A model generated the notes under the pieces. That model ran no database searches. It was not told the origin of the DNA and was given only the letters and a program-made list of their open reading frames with translations. A DNA stretch of 64,000 nt, taken from contig SHXF01000008.1 of assembly GCA_009693435.1 (NCBI GenBank), positions 1 to 64,000 of the forward strand. The letters are read 5' to 3'. This document shows positions 29,322 through 38,425 of the stretch, piece by piece. The translations under genes were made by a program, and so were the position numbers. The DNA is from Betaproteobacteria bacterium. GTDB taxonomy: Bacteria > Pseudomonadota > Gammaproteobacteria > Burkholderiales > SG8-39. Position 1 is the first letter of the stretch; the number at the start of each line of letters is the position of its first letter.

Positions 29322-30847
29322 GCAATCCGCCTTGCCAGCGATTGTTCGGCAGCCGACAAATCGGACCATGGGATGCGTACTCCGCCAGCCTCCTGGTAGG
29401 TCTCGTGTCCTTTTCCTGCAATCAGGACCACATCGCCCGGGGCGGCCGCCAGGATGGCGTCGCGCACGGCACGCGACCGGTCAGGCTCGAGTTTTGGCGC
29501 GGCTGCGCCGCCGGCGCCGTGACGGGTACCTTCGAGAATATCGGCGATGATGGCGAGCGGATCTTCCCCCCGCGGATTGTCGCTGGTCAGCACAACACCA
29601 TCGGCGTGCCGCTGTGCCACCGCTCCCATAAGGGGTCGCTTGCCGCGGTCGCGTTCGCCGCCACAGCCGAATACCACCGCCAGGCGGCCGTTGTTTGCCC
29701 GCGCGATTTCTTTCAACGCCACCAGCGCCTGTTCCAGCGCATCCGGCGTGTGCGCATAATCGACCACGATCAGCGGCTGATTGCCTCCGCCAATTCGCTG
29801 GAGACGCCCTGATACGCTCTGAAGCAGTGACAGTGCCTCCATGCATTTCTCGAATGGCACGCCCGACACCAGCATCGTTGCCAGAGCACCGAGCAAATTC
29901 GACACATTGAAACGTCCCAGCAGGGCACTTTCTATCCGACCTGCTCCCCATGAGCTTTGCACGTTGAACGCGATGCCACGCTGCGACGTTTCGACCCCGT
30001 GCGCCTCCACATAACACTCGAGCCCTGATCGCGCAGCGACGCTCTCGAAACAGCTGTAGCCGGTACGACTGACGCTTCCACCCGACAGCATGCGGGCAAT
30101 CTGCACACCCTGCACGTCGTCGAGATTCAACACCGCGTGGCCGAGGTCGGGGATCTCGAACAGCCTCTGCTTGGCGCGCGCGTAGTGTTGCATGTCGCCG
30201 TGATAATCGAGGTGGTCGCGAGACAGATTTGTGAACGTCGCCACGCCGAATTTCACGCCGTCGACCCGCCCCTGGTCCAGACCTATGGACGACACTTCCA
30301 GGGCGACGCCCTGTGCGCCCGCATCCCGCAACCCCGCGAGCGTGCGCTGCAGGTGCACCGCATCCGGCGTAGTGTTCTGCGCAGGTTCTAGCGAGTCAGC
30401 CCGAGCGCTGCCCACTACCTGCGGAAAACCGCTGCCCAGAGTGCCTATCACTGCGGTACGCGCACCGCAACGGCTGCACGCCTGGGAAAGCCACTGAGTG
30501 GTCGAGGTCTTGCCGTTGGTGCCTGTGACACCCATGATCCACAGCTTCTCGGAAGGGCGGCCATATACTTCACTTGCCAGCGGCCCCGCTGCGAGGCGCA
30601 GGCCCTCGACGGGAACGTTCGGCACGCGCCAATTCTCGTTCCATTCGAATCCTCCCTGTTCCCACAATACGCCCGCCGCTCCTCGTTCGATTGCATCGGC
30701 GATGAAACTGCGGCCGTCGGACGCGCTACCCGGGTACGCGAGAAACACATCCCCCCGTTGCACCCGGCGGCTGTCGGTTTCGAGCTGACTCACGCGCATT
30801 CCCTGCTGCGCGAGACGCTCCAGAACGGCTTTATTGTTGTCGCCCAC
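29318..30847 (-). CDS. murE: UDP-MurNAc-L-Ala-D-Glu--meso-diaminopimelate ligase
   Basis: Mur ligase of 509 residues that adds the third stem-peptide residue. The ATP loop is GTNGKT at 109-114. The substrate motif DNPR at 423-426 is the form found in meso-diaminopimelate ligases; lysine-adding enzymes differ there. The start is a GTG two bases after the ftsI stop. It probably depends on coupling, because the ribosome site is weak. Confidence 0.95.
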   Translation of the reverse strand: MGDNNKAVLERLAQQGMRVSQLETDSRRVQRGDVFLAYPGSASDGRSFIADAIERGAAGVLWEQGGFEWNENWRVPNVPVEGLRLAAGPLASEVYGRPSEKLWIMGVTGTNGKTSTTQWLSQACSRCGARTAVIGTLGSGFPQVVGSARADSLEPAQNTTPDAVHLQRTLAGLRDAGAQGVALEVSSIGLDQGRVDGVKFGVATFTNLSRDHLDYHGDMQHYARAKQRLFEIPDLGHAVLNLDDVQGVQIARMLSGGSVSRTGYSCFESVAARSGLECYVEAHGVETSQRGIAFNVQSSWGAGRIESALLGRFNVSNLLGALATMLVSGVPFEKCMEALSLLQSVSGRLQRIGGGNQPLIVVDYAHTPDALEQALVALKEIARANNGRLAVVFGCGGERDRGKRPLMGAVAQRHADGVVLTSDNPRGEDPLAIIADILEGTRHGAGGAAAPKLEPDRSRAVRDAILAAAPGDVVLIAGKGHETYQEAGGVRIPWSDLSAAEQSLARRIA

Positions 30848-30849
30848 GC

Positions 30850-32580
30850 CTATACCGATTCCTTCACTTCCTCGCCCTTGGGCGGGAGCACGATGGGCTG
30901 CATTGGCGCGTCGGTGGGAATGCCGAGCAATCGCAGCGCGCCGGCCATCACCTGCGCGAAGACCGGCGCCGCAACGGCGCCGCCGTAATACTGGCCGCTG
31001 GATGGCTCATCTATCATCACTGCTATGACGAGTCGCGGATTCGACGCCGGGGCGAAACCGACAAAAGATGACACGTACTTGTTCGCTGCGTAGCCGCCGC
31101 CCTCCAGCTTGTGCGCGGTCCCGGTCTTGCCGGCTACCCTGTACCCCATGATCTGTGCGCGGGGCGCAGTGCCACCGGGGCCTACGGCTAGCTCCAGCAT
31201 GCGGCGCACGGCCCGCGCGGTCTGCGCCGACATCACCTCACGCGCCACGGGAGGAGCGCTGGTTTTAACGAGCGACAGCGGCACTAGCTCGCCGTCCCGC
31301 GCGAACACGCTGTAGGCGCGCACCAGCTGGATCAGCGAGAGCGAAATGCCGTGCCCGTATGACATGGTGGCCTGCTCTATCGGCCGCCAGCTGCGAAAGG
31401 GGCGAACCTTGCCATTCGCCTCTCCGGGAAAACCCAGACTTGGCGCCGTGCCAAGACCGATGTTATGAAACATCCTCCACATGGATTCGGATGGCAACCC
31501 CAGCGCGATCTTCGCCGCTCCGACGTTCGAGGATTTCTGTATTACCTGGCTCACGCTCAGCATTCCGGAGCGGTGCGCATCGCGTATCGTCGCCGGCCCA
31601 ATGGTCAGGCTCCCGGGAGCGGTATCGATCATCGAGTCGGGTGTGACATTGCCGTACTCCAGTGCGGTGGCGACCGTAAAGGGCTTCAGGGTCGAGCCTG
31701 GCTCGAAGAGGTCGGTGACCGCGCGGTTGCGCAACTGCGCACCCGAAAGGCGCGTGCGGTTGTTCGGGTTGTAAGTAGGCAGATTGCTCAGCGCCAGCAC
31801 TTCACCAGTCGATACATCTATCACCACGATGCCTCCGGCGATCGCTTTGTACTGCTCGATCGCCGCCTTCAACTGCACGAATGCGAGGCTCTGTATCTTG
31901 GCATCGATCGCGAGCGCAAGGTCCTGTCCTTCATGCGCGGCGCGTATCGATTCGACGTCTTCTACAATCTGGCCCAGGCGGTCGCGGATCACGCGTCGGC
32001 TCCCCGCCGTGCCTGCGAGGTGTTTCTGAAAAGCGAGCTCGATGCCCTCCTGGCCAAAGTCGTCGGCGCCCGTAAATCCGAGTACATGCGCCATCACTTC
32101 GCCGCCGGGGTAATAACGCCGGTATTCACGATTCTGGAACAGTCCCGGAATACGCATTTCTGCAATCCGGTCGGCCAATTCCGGCGGAATCTGCCGCTTG
32201 ATGTAGACAAATTCACGATTACTCTCGGCCAGCCGCCTGGCAATTTCCCTCGGCGGAATTTCGAGCAGTGCGCCCAACCGGTCCAGCTGCTGCGCATCCA
32301 GCTTCACCTCGCCGGGAATTGCCCAGATGGATTTGACCGGGGTGCTGATCGCCAGCAACTCGCCGTTGCGATCGGTAATACGCCCACGATTGGCGCTTAC
32401 TTCGATCACCCGACTGTAACGGGACTCGCCCTTGGCCTGCAGAAAATTGTGATTCCATCCCTGGAGATAGGCGGCGCGACCCGCCAGACCGAAGAAGGCG
32501 CAGATGATCCCGAGCAGCAACAGCCGGGACCGCCACAGCGGCAATCTCAATTCGAGCACCGGGCTGCTGGCAAATTTCAT
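30850..32580 (-). CDS. ftsI: Septal peptidoglycan transpeptidase FtsI (PBP3)
   Basis: Class B penicillin-binding protein of 576 residues. One membrane helix at about 19-38 is followed by the pedestal domain (RGRITDRNGELLA at 65-77) and a transpeptidase domain. The catalytic motifs are all present: STLK at 296-299 with the nucleophile S296, SSN at 350-352, and KTGT at 485-488. It partners FtsW. The ATG overlaps the end of ftsL. Confidence 0.97.
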   Translation of the reverse strand: MKFASSPVLELRLPLWRSRLLLLGIICAFFGLAGRAAYLQGWNHNFLQAKGESRYSRVIEVSANRGRITDRNGELLAISTPVKSIWAIPGEVKLDAQQLDRLGALLEIPPREIARRLAESNREFVYIKRQIPPELADRIAEMRIPGLFQNREYRRYYPGGEVMAHVLGFTGADDFGQEGIELAFQKHLAGTAGSRRVIRDRLGQIVEDVESIRAAHEGQDLALAIDAKIQSLAFVQLKAAIEQYKAIAGGIVVIDVSTGEVLALSNLPTYNPNNRTRLSGAQLRNRAVTDLFEPGSTLKPFTVATALEYGNVTPDSMIDTAPGSLTIGPATIRDAHRSGMLSVSQVIQKSSNVGAAKIALGLPSESMWRMFHNIGLGTAPSLGFPGEANGKVRPFRSWRPIEQATMSYGHGISLSLIQLVRAYSVFARDGELVPLSLVKTSAPPVAREVMSAQTARAVRRMLELAVGPGGTAPRAQIMGYRVAGKTGTAHKLEGGGYAANKYVSSFVGFAPASNPRLVIAVMIDEPSSGQYYGGAVAAPVFAQVMAGALRLLGIPTDAPMQPIVLPPKGEEVKESV

Positions 32581-32876
32581 TGCCGCCCCCCATTGCCTTG
32601 AGGTTGCACAATTTCGCTGCGCAATACGATTTCAGTCCGTTTCGCTTCGAGGCTCCCCATTTTCAGCGACCGGATGGCAATCTGTTCCACGCGTGCATGC
32701 ATCGCCCAGGTGCTGCTCTCCAACTGCAACTGGCCGTATTCCACTTCGAGGCTTCTGGCCCGTTCTTGCTCGTTTTCAAGTTCGCCGAACAGCTTGCGCG
32801 CCTGGTGTTGCGAGGTCACCAAACCCAGTGAGCAGGCGGCAAGAATCGCGAGCAGTGCAATGCTGAGGTACGTCAC
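32577..32876 (-). CDS. ftsL: Cell division protein FtsL
   Basis: Small bitopic division protein, 99 residues. A membrane helix at about 3-22 (YLSIALLAILAACSLGLV) is followed by a periplasmic coiled coil rich in Glu, Arg and Leu. Sequence is poorly conserved in this family, so the call rests on topology, length and position between rsmH and ftsI. I chose the GTG start because AAGGGAGG lies five bases before it; a TTG eight codons upstream is the alternative. It leaves 97 bases after rsmH. Confidence 0.9.
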   Translation of the reverse strand: MTYLSIALLAILAACSLGLVTSQHQARKLFGELENEQERARSLEVEYGQLQLESSTWAMHARVEQIAIRSLKMGSLEAKRTEIVLRSEIVQPQGNGGRQ

Positions 32877-32973
32877 GCCTGCCTCCCTTGCGGGAGCCAA
32901 CGGCGAAACGGCGGAAGTGCGTGCTCATTCGTGAATTGCAATCCGTGCCAGCTTGCGCAGAAGCAAAGACACG

Positions 32974-33936
32974 TCATGGCAGTCGCTCCGCCACCCTCAG
33001 GATGGCACTGCGGGCGCGAGGATTGGCGTGTACTTCGGCTGGTCCCGGACGCACCGGCTTGGATACAATTCTCAGACGGGGCGGTGGCAATTCCGCGGCA
33101 CGCACTGGCAGACGCTCCGGCATGACACCCGGACCAGCGGCGTCGCGCATGAACCGCTTTACAATCCGGTCCTCAAGGGAGTGAAAGCTGATCACGGTCA
33201 GCCTGCCGCCGGGCACTAGCAAAGCGACCGCCTGAGGAAGCGCTAACGACAATTCCTCAAGCTCCTTATTGATGTAAATCCGTATAGCCTGAAACGTCCG
33301 TGTCGACGGATCCTTGCCTGGCTCACGCGTCCGGACGGCCGAACCCACGATATCGGCAAGCTGCCGGGTACGGGTGATAGGCCCTCTCTCCCGAGCAGCA
33401 ACAATCGCCTTTGCAATCTGTTTAGCAAACCGTTCTTCCCCATAGCCGCGTATCACCTCCCCGATTTCCTGCTCACCGGCGTTAGCCAACCAATCAGCTG
33501 CGGTCATGCCCTGCGTCTGGTCCATGCGCATGTCCAAGGGACCGTCGACACGGAAAGTGAAACCACGCTCGGATTCGTCCAGTTGCGGCGACGACATGCC
33601 CAAGTCCATCAGTATCCCGTTCACCACGCCACTCAATGCACCGCTCACCGCTGCGGCCCCCGGTCCGAGTCCCCGCTCCGACAGCGCCTGCGCCAACGTT
33701 CCGAAGTGCCCGTGTATCAAAGTGAACCGCGCGTCTTTGATCGTTGCCCCTGCCTCGATTGCCTGCCTGTCGCGATCCATCGCGAACAGCCGCCCTGAAG
33801 GGCCGAGTCGCTCCAGTATCAGCCTGCTGTGCCCGCCACGCCCGAACGTCGCATCGACGTAGATCCCGTCACGCGCCAGGGCCAGTCCGGCGAGGGCTTC
33901 ATGCAGCAGTACGGGAGAATGCGCACGTGCGTTCAC
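32974..33936 (-). CDS. rsmH: 16S rRNA (cytosine-1402-N4)-methyltransferase RsmH
   Basis: MraW/RsmH methylates C1402 in the decoding centre of 16S rRNA. The 320 residues begin with the canonical SPVLLHEAL, with the SAM loop [11 protein letters not shown] at 27-37, [18 protein letters not shown] and the [13 protein letters not shown] region. The start is GTG, overlapping the mraZ stop (GTGA), so the two genes are coupled. It ends in [14 protein letters not shown], the usual C-terminus. Confidence 0.97.
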   Translation of the reverse strand: MNARAHSPVLLHEALAGLALARDGIYVDATFGRGGHSRLILERLGPSGRLFAMDRDRQAIEAGATIKDARFTLIHGHFGTLAQALSERGLGPGAAAVSGALSGVVNGILMDLGMSSPQLDESERGFTFRVDGPLDMRMDQTQGMTAADWLANAGEQEIGEVIRGYGEERFAKQIAKAIVAARERGPITRTRQLADIVGSAVRTREPGKDPSTRTFQAIRIYINKELEELSLALPQAVALLVPGGRLTVISFHSLEDRIVKRFMRDAAGPGVMPERLPVRAAELPPPRLRIVSKPVRPGPAEVHANPRARSAILRVAERLP

Positions 33937-34373
33937 AGCGAAAAATCTTCAGCGCCAGGCGGCGGACCGGACCCGACCTGGCCGCGCGCGCTGGCAAGTT
34001 TTTCTTCCCACCCCGCGCCATCCCAGATCTCGAAGTGGCTGCCCTGGCCAACCAGCATCACATCTTTCTGCAAGTTGCCGAACTTGCGCAGTGCGGGCGA
34101 AACGAGCATGCGCCCTTGCGCATCCAGTTCAATTTCTTCAGCGAAGCCCACCAGCAGGCGTTGCCACCAGCGGGACCGTTCGTCAAAACTGGGGAGTGCC
34201 TGGATGCGTGCGCCGATCGGCTCCCAGGCAAGGCGGGGATACAGCAGGACACAGCCGTCCGGATGCGCCGTTAGAACCACAGCGCCGCTCGATTGCAACG
34301 CATCGCGATGCCGGGTGGGCACGGCAAGCCTGCCTTTGGCGTCAATACTGAGCTGTGTGGCCCCTTGGAACAC
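33933..34373 (-). CDS. mraZ: Transcriptional regulator MraZ
   Basis: AbrB-like DNA-binding protein of 146 residues with two tandem MraZ repeats: the first with [16 protein letters not shown] (8-23), the second with [18 protein letters not shown]. MraZ forms rings and represses the dcw promoter by binding direct TGGGN repeats. Such repeats lie directly upstream of this gene. The start is GTG with AAGGGAGA before it. First gene of the cluster. Confidence 0.95.
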   Translation of the reverse strand: MFQGATQLSIDAKGRLAVPTRHRDALQSSGAVVLTAHPDGCVLLYPRLAWEPIGARIQALPSFDERSRWWQRLLVGFAEEIELDAQGRMLVSPALRKFGNLQKDVMLVGQGSHFEIWDGAGWEEKLASARGQVGSGPPPGAEDFSL

Positions 34374-34405
34374 AAATTCTCCCTTGTGGCGGGTGGGTAT
34401 TATTA

Positions 34406-34439
34406 CCCACAGTTTCCCACCAAAAGCTACTTATCCCCA
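34406..34439 (-). promoter_or_regulatory. MraZ operator: TGGG repeats on a 10-bp grid
   Basis: On the minus strand TGGG begins at 34439, 34419 and 34409, an exact 10-base spacing with the second of four units (34429) degenerate. This matches the known MraZ site of repeated TGGGN with five-base spacers. The last unit also forms a hairpin, TGGGTA-ATAA-TACCCA. The array lies between the -10 element and the mraZ start, so bound MraZ would block RNA polymerase clearance. Confidence 0.8.
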
Positions 34440-34467
34440 CTTTAGATCAATCTAAACCAGGGGTCAA
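34439..34467 (-). promoter_or_regulatory. Probable sigma70 promoter of the mraZ-dcw cluster
   Basis: On the minus strand TTGACC (34467-34462) is followed after exactly 17 bases by TAAAGT (34444-34439). The -35 matches five of six consensus bases and the -10 four of six. The predicted start lies about 60 bases upstream of the mraZ GTG. The -10 directly adjoins the first TGGG repeat, the expected arrangement for autorepression. Confidence 0.65.
34441..34456. promoter_or_regulatory. Perfect palindrome inside the dcw promoter spacer
   Basis: The plus strand reads tttagatcaatctaaa, a perfect inverted repeat with seven-base arms and a two-base centre. It overlaps the -10 and fills most of the spacer of the mraZ promoter. 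A dimeric regulator bound here would occlude polymerase. MraZ recognises direct repeats, so this would be a site for a different protein, if it is functional. Confidence 0.5.
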
Positions 34468-34701
34468 GGTCGAATTTCGTGAATTTTTCGCGTGGGGACA
34501 GGGACTTAAGGAAGATTTGTTAACGGCAACGGAGACACCATTATATCCTAGAAAAAGTAAGGACATACCATGGATATTGAATGTGAATTGTCAGTTTGGG
34601 GAACCCTTTACCCGGCATGCCTGATTCCTGCACGCATCCCCGTAGATTGCCCAGCGCACCGTTTCGCAGAGCGCTGCGCGACACGCCGGGCGCATACGCG
34701 C

Positions 34702-35259
34702 CTAGTGAAGGTGTTTCTTGCCAGTGGAACGGGCGGTGCGACCTTGAATCCGACCCGGCTCCAGTGCCGGCGCGCCGCTGTCGGCCCAACGACGAACGTA
34801 TAACTGATCGACGAGTGCAACCACCTCGCCAACTTCGACTTCGGAAAACTGCCGCGACAACAGTGCCGCGACGTCATCGGCCATGCGTCTGCGCTGCATT
34901 TCCTGAATGGACTCGACGCTGGGCCCCACAAAAACCCAGCCGTGCTCGTCCTGCCCCTCTTCCTGGTAGTAGCTCACTTCAATAGCAGTGGCCTCATCCG
35001 AATAGGGCGACAGCGCGACAAAAGCCGCTTCCAGGGAATTCTGGAAATTGCGGCCAACCCAACCGGTCCAGCAGATGTCGAGTGCGCGCCGCCGGCGATC
35101 GAGAACGATGCCCGGTTCATCTTCGTGCGCGCTGCGCGCTTCTCCGAGATTCTCCACATCGACGTAGTCGAGCCACGGCCGCAAGGCCTGTTCTATATCG
35201 GCGCTGGATGCGCCGCTCTTCAGCGGGATCGTGCCGTGCACGTGTACTTCCGTATGCAT
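34702..35259 (-). CDS. Conserved protein of unknown function (DUF6806-like)
   Basis: A 185-residue soluble acidic protein. It begins MHTEVHVHGTIPLKSG and carries EDEPGIVLD and WVFVGPSVESIQEMQRRRMADDVAALLSRQF-type segments split across the chain; I believe this matches the DUF6806 family known from Burkholderiales, but I am not certain. CAGGAGA precedes the ATG. It reads toward mraZ, 328 bases away, and follows the thiolase gene on the same strand after 29 bases, so it may belong to the thiolase transcript. No membrane segment or signal peptide is visible. Confidence 0.7.
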   Translation of the reverse strand: MHTEVHVHGTIPLKSGASSADIEQALRPWLDYVDVENLGEARSAHEDEPGIVLDRRRRALDICWTGWVGRNFQNSLEAAFVALSPYSDEATAIEVSYYQEEGQDEHGWVFVGPSVESIQEMQRRRMADDVAALLSRQFSEVEVGEVVALVDQLYVRRWADSGAPALEPGRIQGRTARSTGKKHLH

Positions 35260-35288
35260 GAATTCTCCTGATTGTCTCGGTCCCGGAT

Positions 35289-36494
35289 TCAGACTCTTTC
35301 TATTACTAGCGCGATGCCTTGCCCGACGCCGATGCACATGGTGCACAGCGCATATCGTCCCTTGATCGCGTGCAATTGATACATTGCCGTCATCACCAAT
35401 CGCGCTCCGGAGGCCCCCAGCGGATGGCCGATGGCGATTGCGCCGCCGTTCGGATTTACATGCGGCGCATCGTCCGGAAGACCCAGATCGCGCGTGACCG
35501 CGAGCCCTTGTGCAGCAAATGCTTCATTCAATTCTATGACGTCCATCTGACCGATCTTGAGTCCGGCCTGATCCAGCACCTTCTTGCTGGCGGGCGCGGG
35601 ACCGAAACCCATGATGCGAGGCGCGACACCGGCAGTGCTCATTGCCAGAATGCGCGCCCTGGGCGTGAGGCCATGTTTCTTCGCTGCTGCCGGGGAAGCG
35701 AGCAACATCGCAGAGGCGCCGTCGTTCACGCCAGAGGCATTGCCTGCGGTCACAGTGCCGCCTTCCCTGACCACACCCTTCAGCTTCGCAAGCCCCTCCA
35801 TGGTCGTGTCAACTCTGGGATGCTCGTCGGTATCGACGATTTTCTGGTCGCCCTTTTTCTGCGCAATCCTGACCGGCGCAATTTCCGACTTGAAAAACCC
35901 GGACGCATGCGCCGCCGCCCAGCGCTGCTGGCTGCGCAGCGCAAAACCGTCCTGGGCAGCACGACTGATCTTGAATTCATCGGCAACGTTTTCCGCGGTT
36001 TCGGGCATCGAATCGATGCCGAATTTCGTCTTCATCAGCGGGTTGACGAAGCGCCAGCCTATGGTAGTGTCTTCGATCCTGGTGCTGCGCGAAAATGCAG
36101 TCTCGGCCTTCGGTATAACGAAAGGCGCACGCGACATGCTCTCAACGCCGCCCGCGATCATCAGCGCGGCTTCGCCGCTCTTGATTGCCCGGGCTGCAGT
36201 GCCGGCGGCGTCCATGCTGGAGCCGCACAATCGATTTATCGTTGCGCCCGGCACGGAATCGGGAAGACCGGCAAGCAGCAGCGCCATCCGTGCCACATTG
36301 CGGTTGTCCTCACCTGCCTGATTGACACAGCCATACAGCACGTCGTCCAGCGCGCCCCAATCCACACCCCGATTGCGCTCCATGAGCGCTCGTATGGGCA
36401 GCGTTGCCAGATCGTCGGTGCGAATTCCGGAGAGCGCGCCGCCGTAACGGCCAAAAGGCGTGCGGATGGCATCGCAGATGAAAACTTCGCTCAT
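35289..36494 (-). CDS. pcaF: Acetyl-CoA acyltransferase, 3-oxoadipyl-CoA thiolase type
   Basis: Thiolase of 401 residues that cleaves a 3-ketoacyl-CoA. Catalytic residues are C90 (NRLCGSS), H357 (GHPLG) and C387 (CIGVGQG). The opening and the [20 protein letters not shown] segment resemble PcaF/PaaJ enzymes of the beta-ketoadipate and phenylacetate pathways more than fatty-acid FadA, so 3-oxoadipyl-CoA is the probable substrate. PcaI/PcaJ-type CoA-transferase genes nine kilobases away make that substrate. The symbol is a best guess among close paralogues. Confidence 0.78.
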   Translation of the reverse strand: MSEVFICDAIRTPFGRYGGALSGIRTDDLATLPIRALMERNRGVDWGALDDVLYGCVNQAGEDNRNVARMALLLAGLPDSVPGATINRLCGSSMDAAGTAARAIKSGEAALMIAGGVESMSRAPFVIPKAETAFSRSTRIEDTTIGWRFVNPLMKTKFGIDSMPETAENVADEFKISRAAQDGFALRSQQRWAAAHASGFFKSEIAPVRIAQKKGDQKIVDTDEHPRVDTTMEGLAKLKGVVREGGTVTAGNASGVNDGASAMLLASPAAAKKHGLTPRARILAMSTAGVAPRIMGFGPAPASKKVLDQAGLKIGQMDVIELNEAFAAQGLAVTRDLGLPDDAPHVNPNGGAIAIGHPLGASGARLVMTAMYQLHAIKGRYALCTMCIGVGQGIALVIERV

Positions 36495-36709
36495 GACAGG
36501 ACAGATCCTTCGGTAAATTGACAGTCTTCCGGAGGATACTCCAGAATCCACGATCGGTAAGTGTTCGCCGGCGCATGCATGACCCGCGGCGAGCGTGTTG
36601 GAAACAACGCATTTTTTGGCAGAGATTCCCTCAATTCCACTCGCGGCCGGCGTCTGCTTCAAGACCAAGACTGCCCGGCGCGCGGATGAAACACCCCTGG
36701 AGAAACACC

Positions 36710-37303
36710 GTGACCCTCGACGATGCAGCGCTGGATCTTCTTTTTCGTTCGGCCCGCAGCCAGAATGCCTGGCTGGACAGGCCAGTCAGCGACGCGCAAC
36801 TGCGCGCGCTCTACGACATCCTGAAATGGGGTCCGACCACCGGAAACTCTTCACCCGCGCGTATTCTGTTTCTGCGCACGCAAGCGGAGAAAGATAAGTT
36901 GAAACCGGCTCTGGTTCCGTCCAATATCGACAAGACGCTGACCGCGCCCGTTGTAGCGATCATCGGGCATGACCTGACGTTCTATGAATGGCTGCCCAGG
37001 CTCTACCCTGTGAGCCCGAAAATGCGCGACATTTACGCGGCACCCGACAGGAAAGCGCTGGCCGAAACGACGGCGCTGCGGAACGGTTCACTGCAGGGCG
37101 CGTACCTCATTATTGCGGCGCGAGCGCTCGGACTCGATTGCGGACCGATGTCGGGCTTCGACAACGACAAGGTGGACGAGGCATTTTTCAAAGACACGCA
37201 GGTTCGGTCGAATTTCCTGTGCGGCCTTGGCTATGGCGACCCCGCCAAGTTGAAATCACGCGGACCGAAATTGTCTTTCGACGAAGCCTGCAAGCTGTTG
37301 TGA
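36710..37303 (+). CDS. Nitroreductase-family FMN reductase, RutE-like
   Basis: A 197-residue FMN-dependent reductase. The DDAALDLLFRSARSQNAWLD start, LYDILKWGPTTGNSSPAR and GLDCGPMSGFDNDKVDEAFF blocks resemble RutE, a malonic semialdehyde reductase of pyrimidine breakdown. No other rut genes are here, so the substrate may be another semialdehyde or nitro compound. I chose the GTG preceded by TGGAG at seven bases; an ATG 24 bases upstream lacks a ribosome site. It diverges from the thiolase and converges on a Bug gene. Confidence 0.8.
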   Translation: MTLDDAALDLLFRSARSQNAWLDRPVSDAQLRALYDILKWGPTTGNSSPARILFLRTQAEKDKLKPALVPSNIDKTLTAPVVAIIGHDLTFYEWLPRLYPVSPKMRDIYAAPDRKALAETTALRNGSLQGAYLIIAARALGLDCGPMSGFDNDKVDEAFFKDTQVRSNFLCGLGYGDPAKLKSRGPKLSFDEACKLL

Positions 37304-37349
37304 TTCAATGCAGCACCGGCAGGAACCGCGCGGCGGCATGCAAGACTTG

Positions 37350-38369
37350 CTACGGCTTGTTTGCGGCACCACGCATCACGCTGCCTAGCGCGACAAACTC
37401 TTCACGGATGTACGCATCAAAGCGCTCGGGCGTCATCGGCATCGGCTCGGCGCCGATTTTCGACAAGCGTTCGGAGACGTCCGGTTGCTGCAGCGCCCGT
37501 GCCGTTTCCGCGTTCAGCTTCGCGATGATGTCCCGGGGTGTTTTTGACGGGGCCAGCAGGCCGATCCAGAAGTTGAATTCGAACCCCGGTACACCGGCTT
37601 CCGCCACCGTCGGAACGTCGGGCAATGCCGGAACCCGGCGCGCCGTACTCACGCCGATCGCGCGCATCCTGCCGTCCCGAATGGAGGGAATGGACGCCAC
37701 GATCGGCGTGAACATGAAATCGACCCGGCCCGAGATCGTTTCGGCAATGGTCTCGGGCGTGCCCTTGAAGGGGATGTGGACGACGTCGATGCCGGTGGCA
37801 GCACGGAATTTCTCGGTGTTGACGTGGGTGGCGCTTCCAATACCCGCCGATGCAAAATTGAGCTTGCCGGGTGCCGCCCTGGCTGTGGCCACAAGGTCCC
37901 GCACCGACTTGATCGGACTCGCCGACGCGACGACCAGCACACTCGGAATGTTGCCCAGGGGAATGACGCCGGCAAAATCGCCTATGGTGTCGTAGGCAAT
38001 ATCCTTGTAGAGCGCGGGGTTCACCACATGACCCGCCGAAACCACCAGCAGCGTATATCCATCCGGAGTGCTCTTCGCCACCACGCCCGCGCCAATAGTC
38101 CCGCCTGCGCCCGCGCGGTTTTCAACCAGCACCGGCTGGCCCCAGCCGGCCGACAATTTCTCGCCCACGGTGCGCGCCATGATGTCGGTTGCGCTACCCG
38201 GGGTGAAGGGCACGATGATACGGACTGGCTTGTGGGGATAGGACTGGCCATGGCCGGTCATAGGCATTACCAGTGACAGCAGCGACACAACAAGCGCCAG
38301 CGCGCAGTCACGCGCGCAAATCTTGCCTTCCGCCGCTCTGGATGGGATGCCATCGAGACTATTTCGCAT
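37350..38369 (-). CDS. Bug-family (TctC) periplasmic solute-binding protein
   Basis: Secreted binding protein, 339 residues, with a long N-terminus and a signal peptide hydrophobic core around 24-36 ending near GHGQS. The Bug pattern is clear: PVRIIVPFTPGSATDIMAR, VLVENRAGAGG, KSTPDGYTLLV and the GLLAPSKTP region. These proteins bind carboxylates, amino acids or aromatic acids; many are orphans without TctA/TctB, as here. It follows the hydroxyacid dehydrogenase gene on the same strand and is probably co-transcribed. Ligand unknown. Confidence 0.88.
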   Translation of the reverse strand: MRNSLDGIPSRAAEGKICARDCALALVVSLLSLVMPMTGHGQSYPHKPVRIIVPFTPGSATDIMARTVGEKLSAGWGQPVLVENRAGAGGTIGAGVVAKSTPDGYTLLVVSAGHVVNPALYKDIAYDTIGDFAGVIPLGNIPSVLVVASASPIKSVRDLVATARAAPGKLNFASAGIGSATHVNTEKFRAATGIDVVHIPFKGTPETIAETISGRVDFMFTPIVASIPSIRDGRMRAIGVSTARRVPALPDVPTVAEAGVPGFEFNFWIGLLAPSKTPRDIIAKLNAETARALQQPDVSERLSKIGAEPMPMTPERFDAYIREEFVALGSVMRGAANKP

Positions 38370-38425
38370 GCATATTTCCCCGTGTCTGTGGGGCGTGACA
38401 GACCACAAACTGCCGCGTCCTGTTC

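Noticed and set aside
34540..34545. Perfect TATAAT on the minus strand upstream of the dcw promoter
   Set aside because: No acceptable -35 at 16-18 bases; the TTGACC/TAAAGT pair nearer mraZ is better placed relative to the operator.
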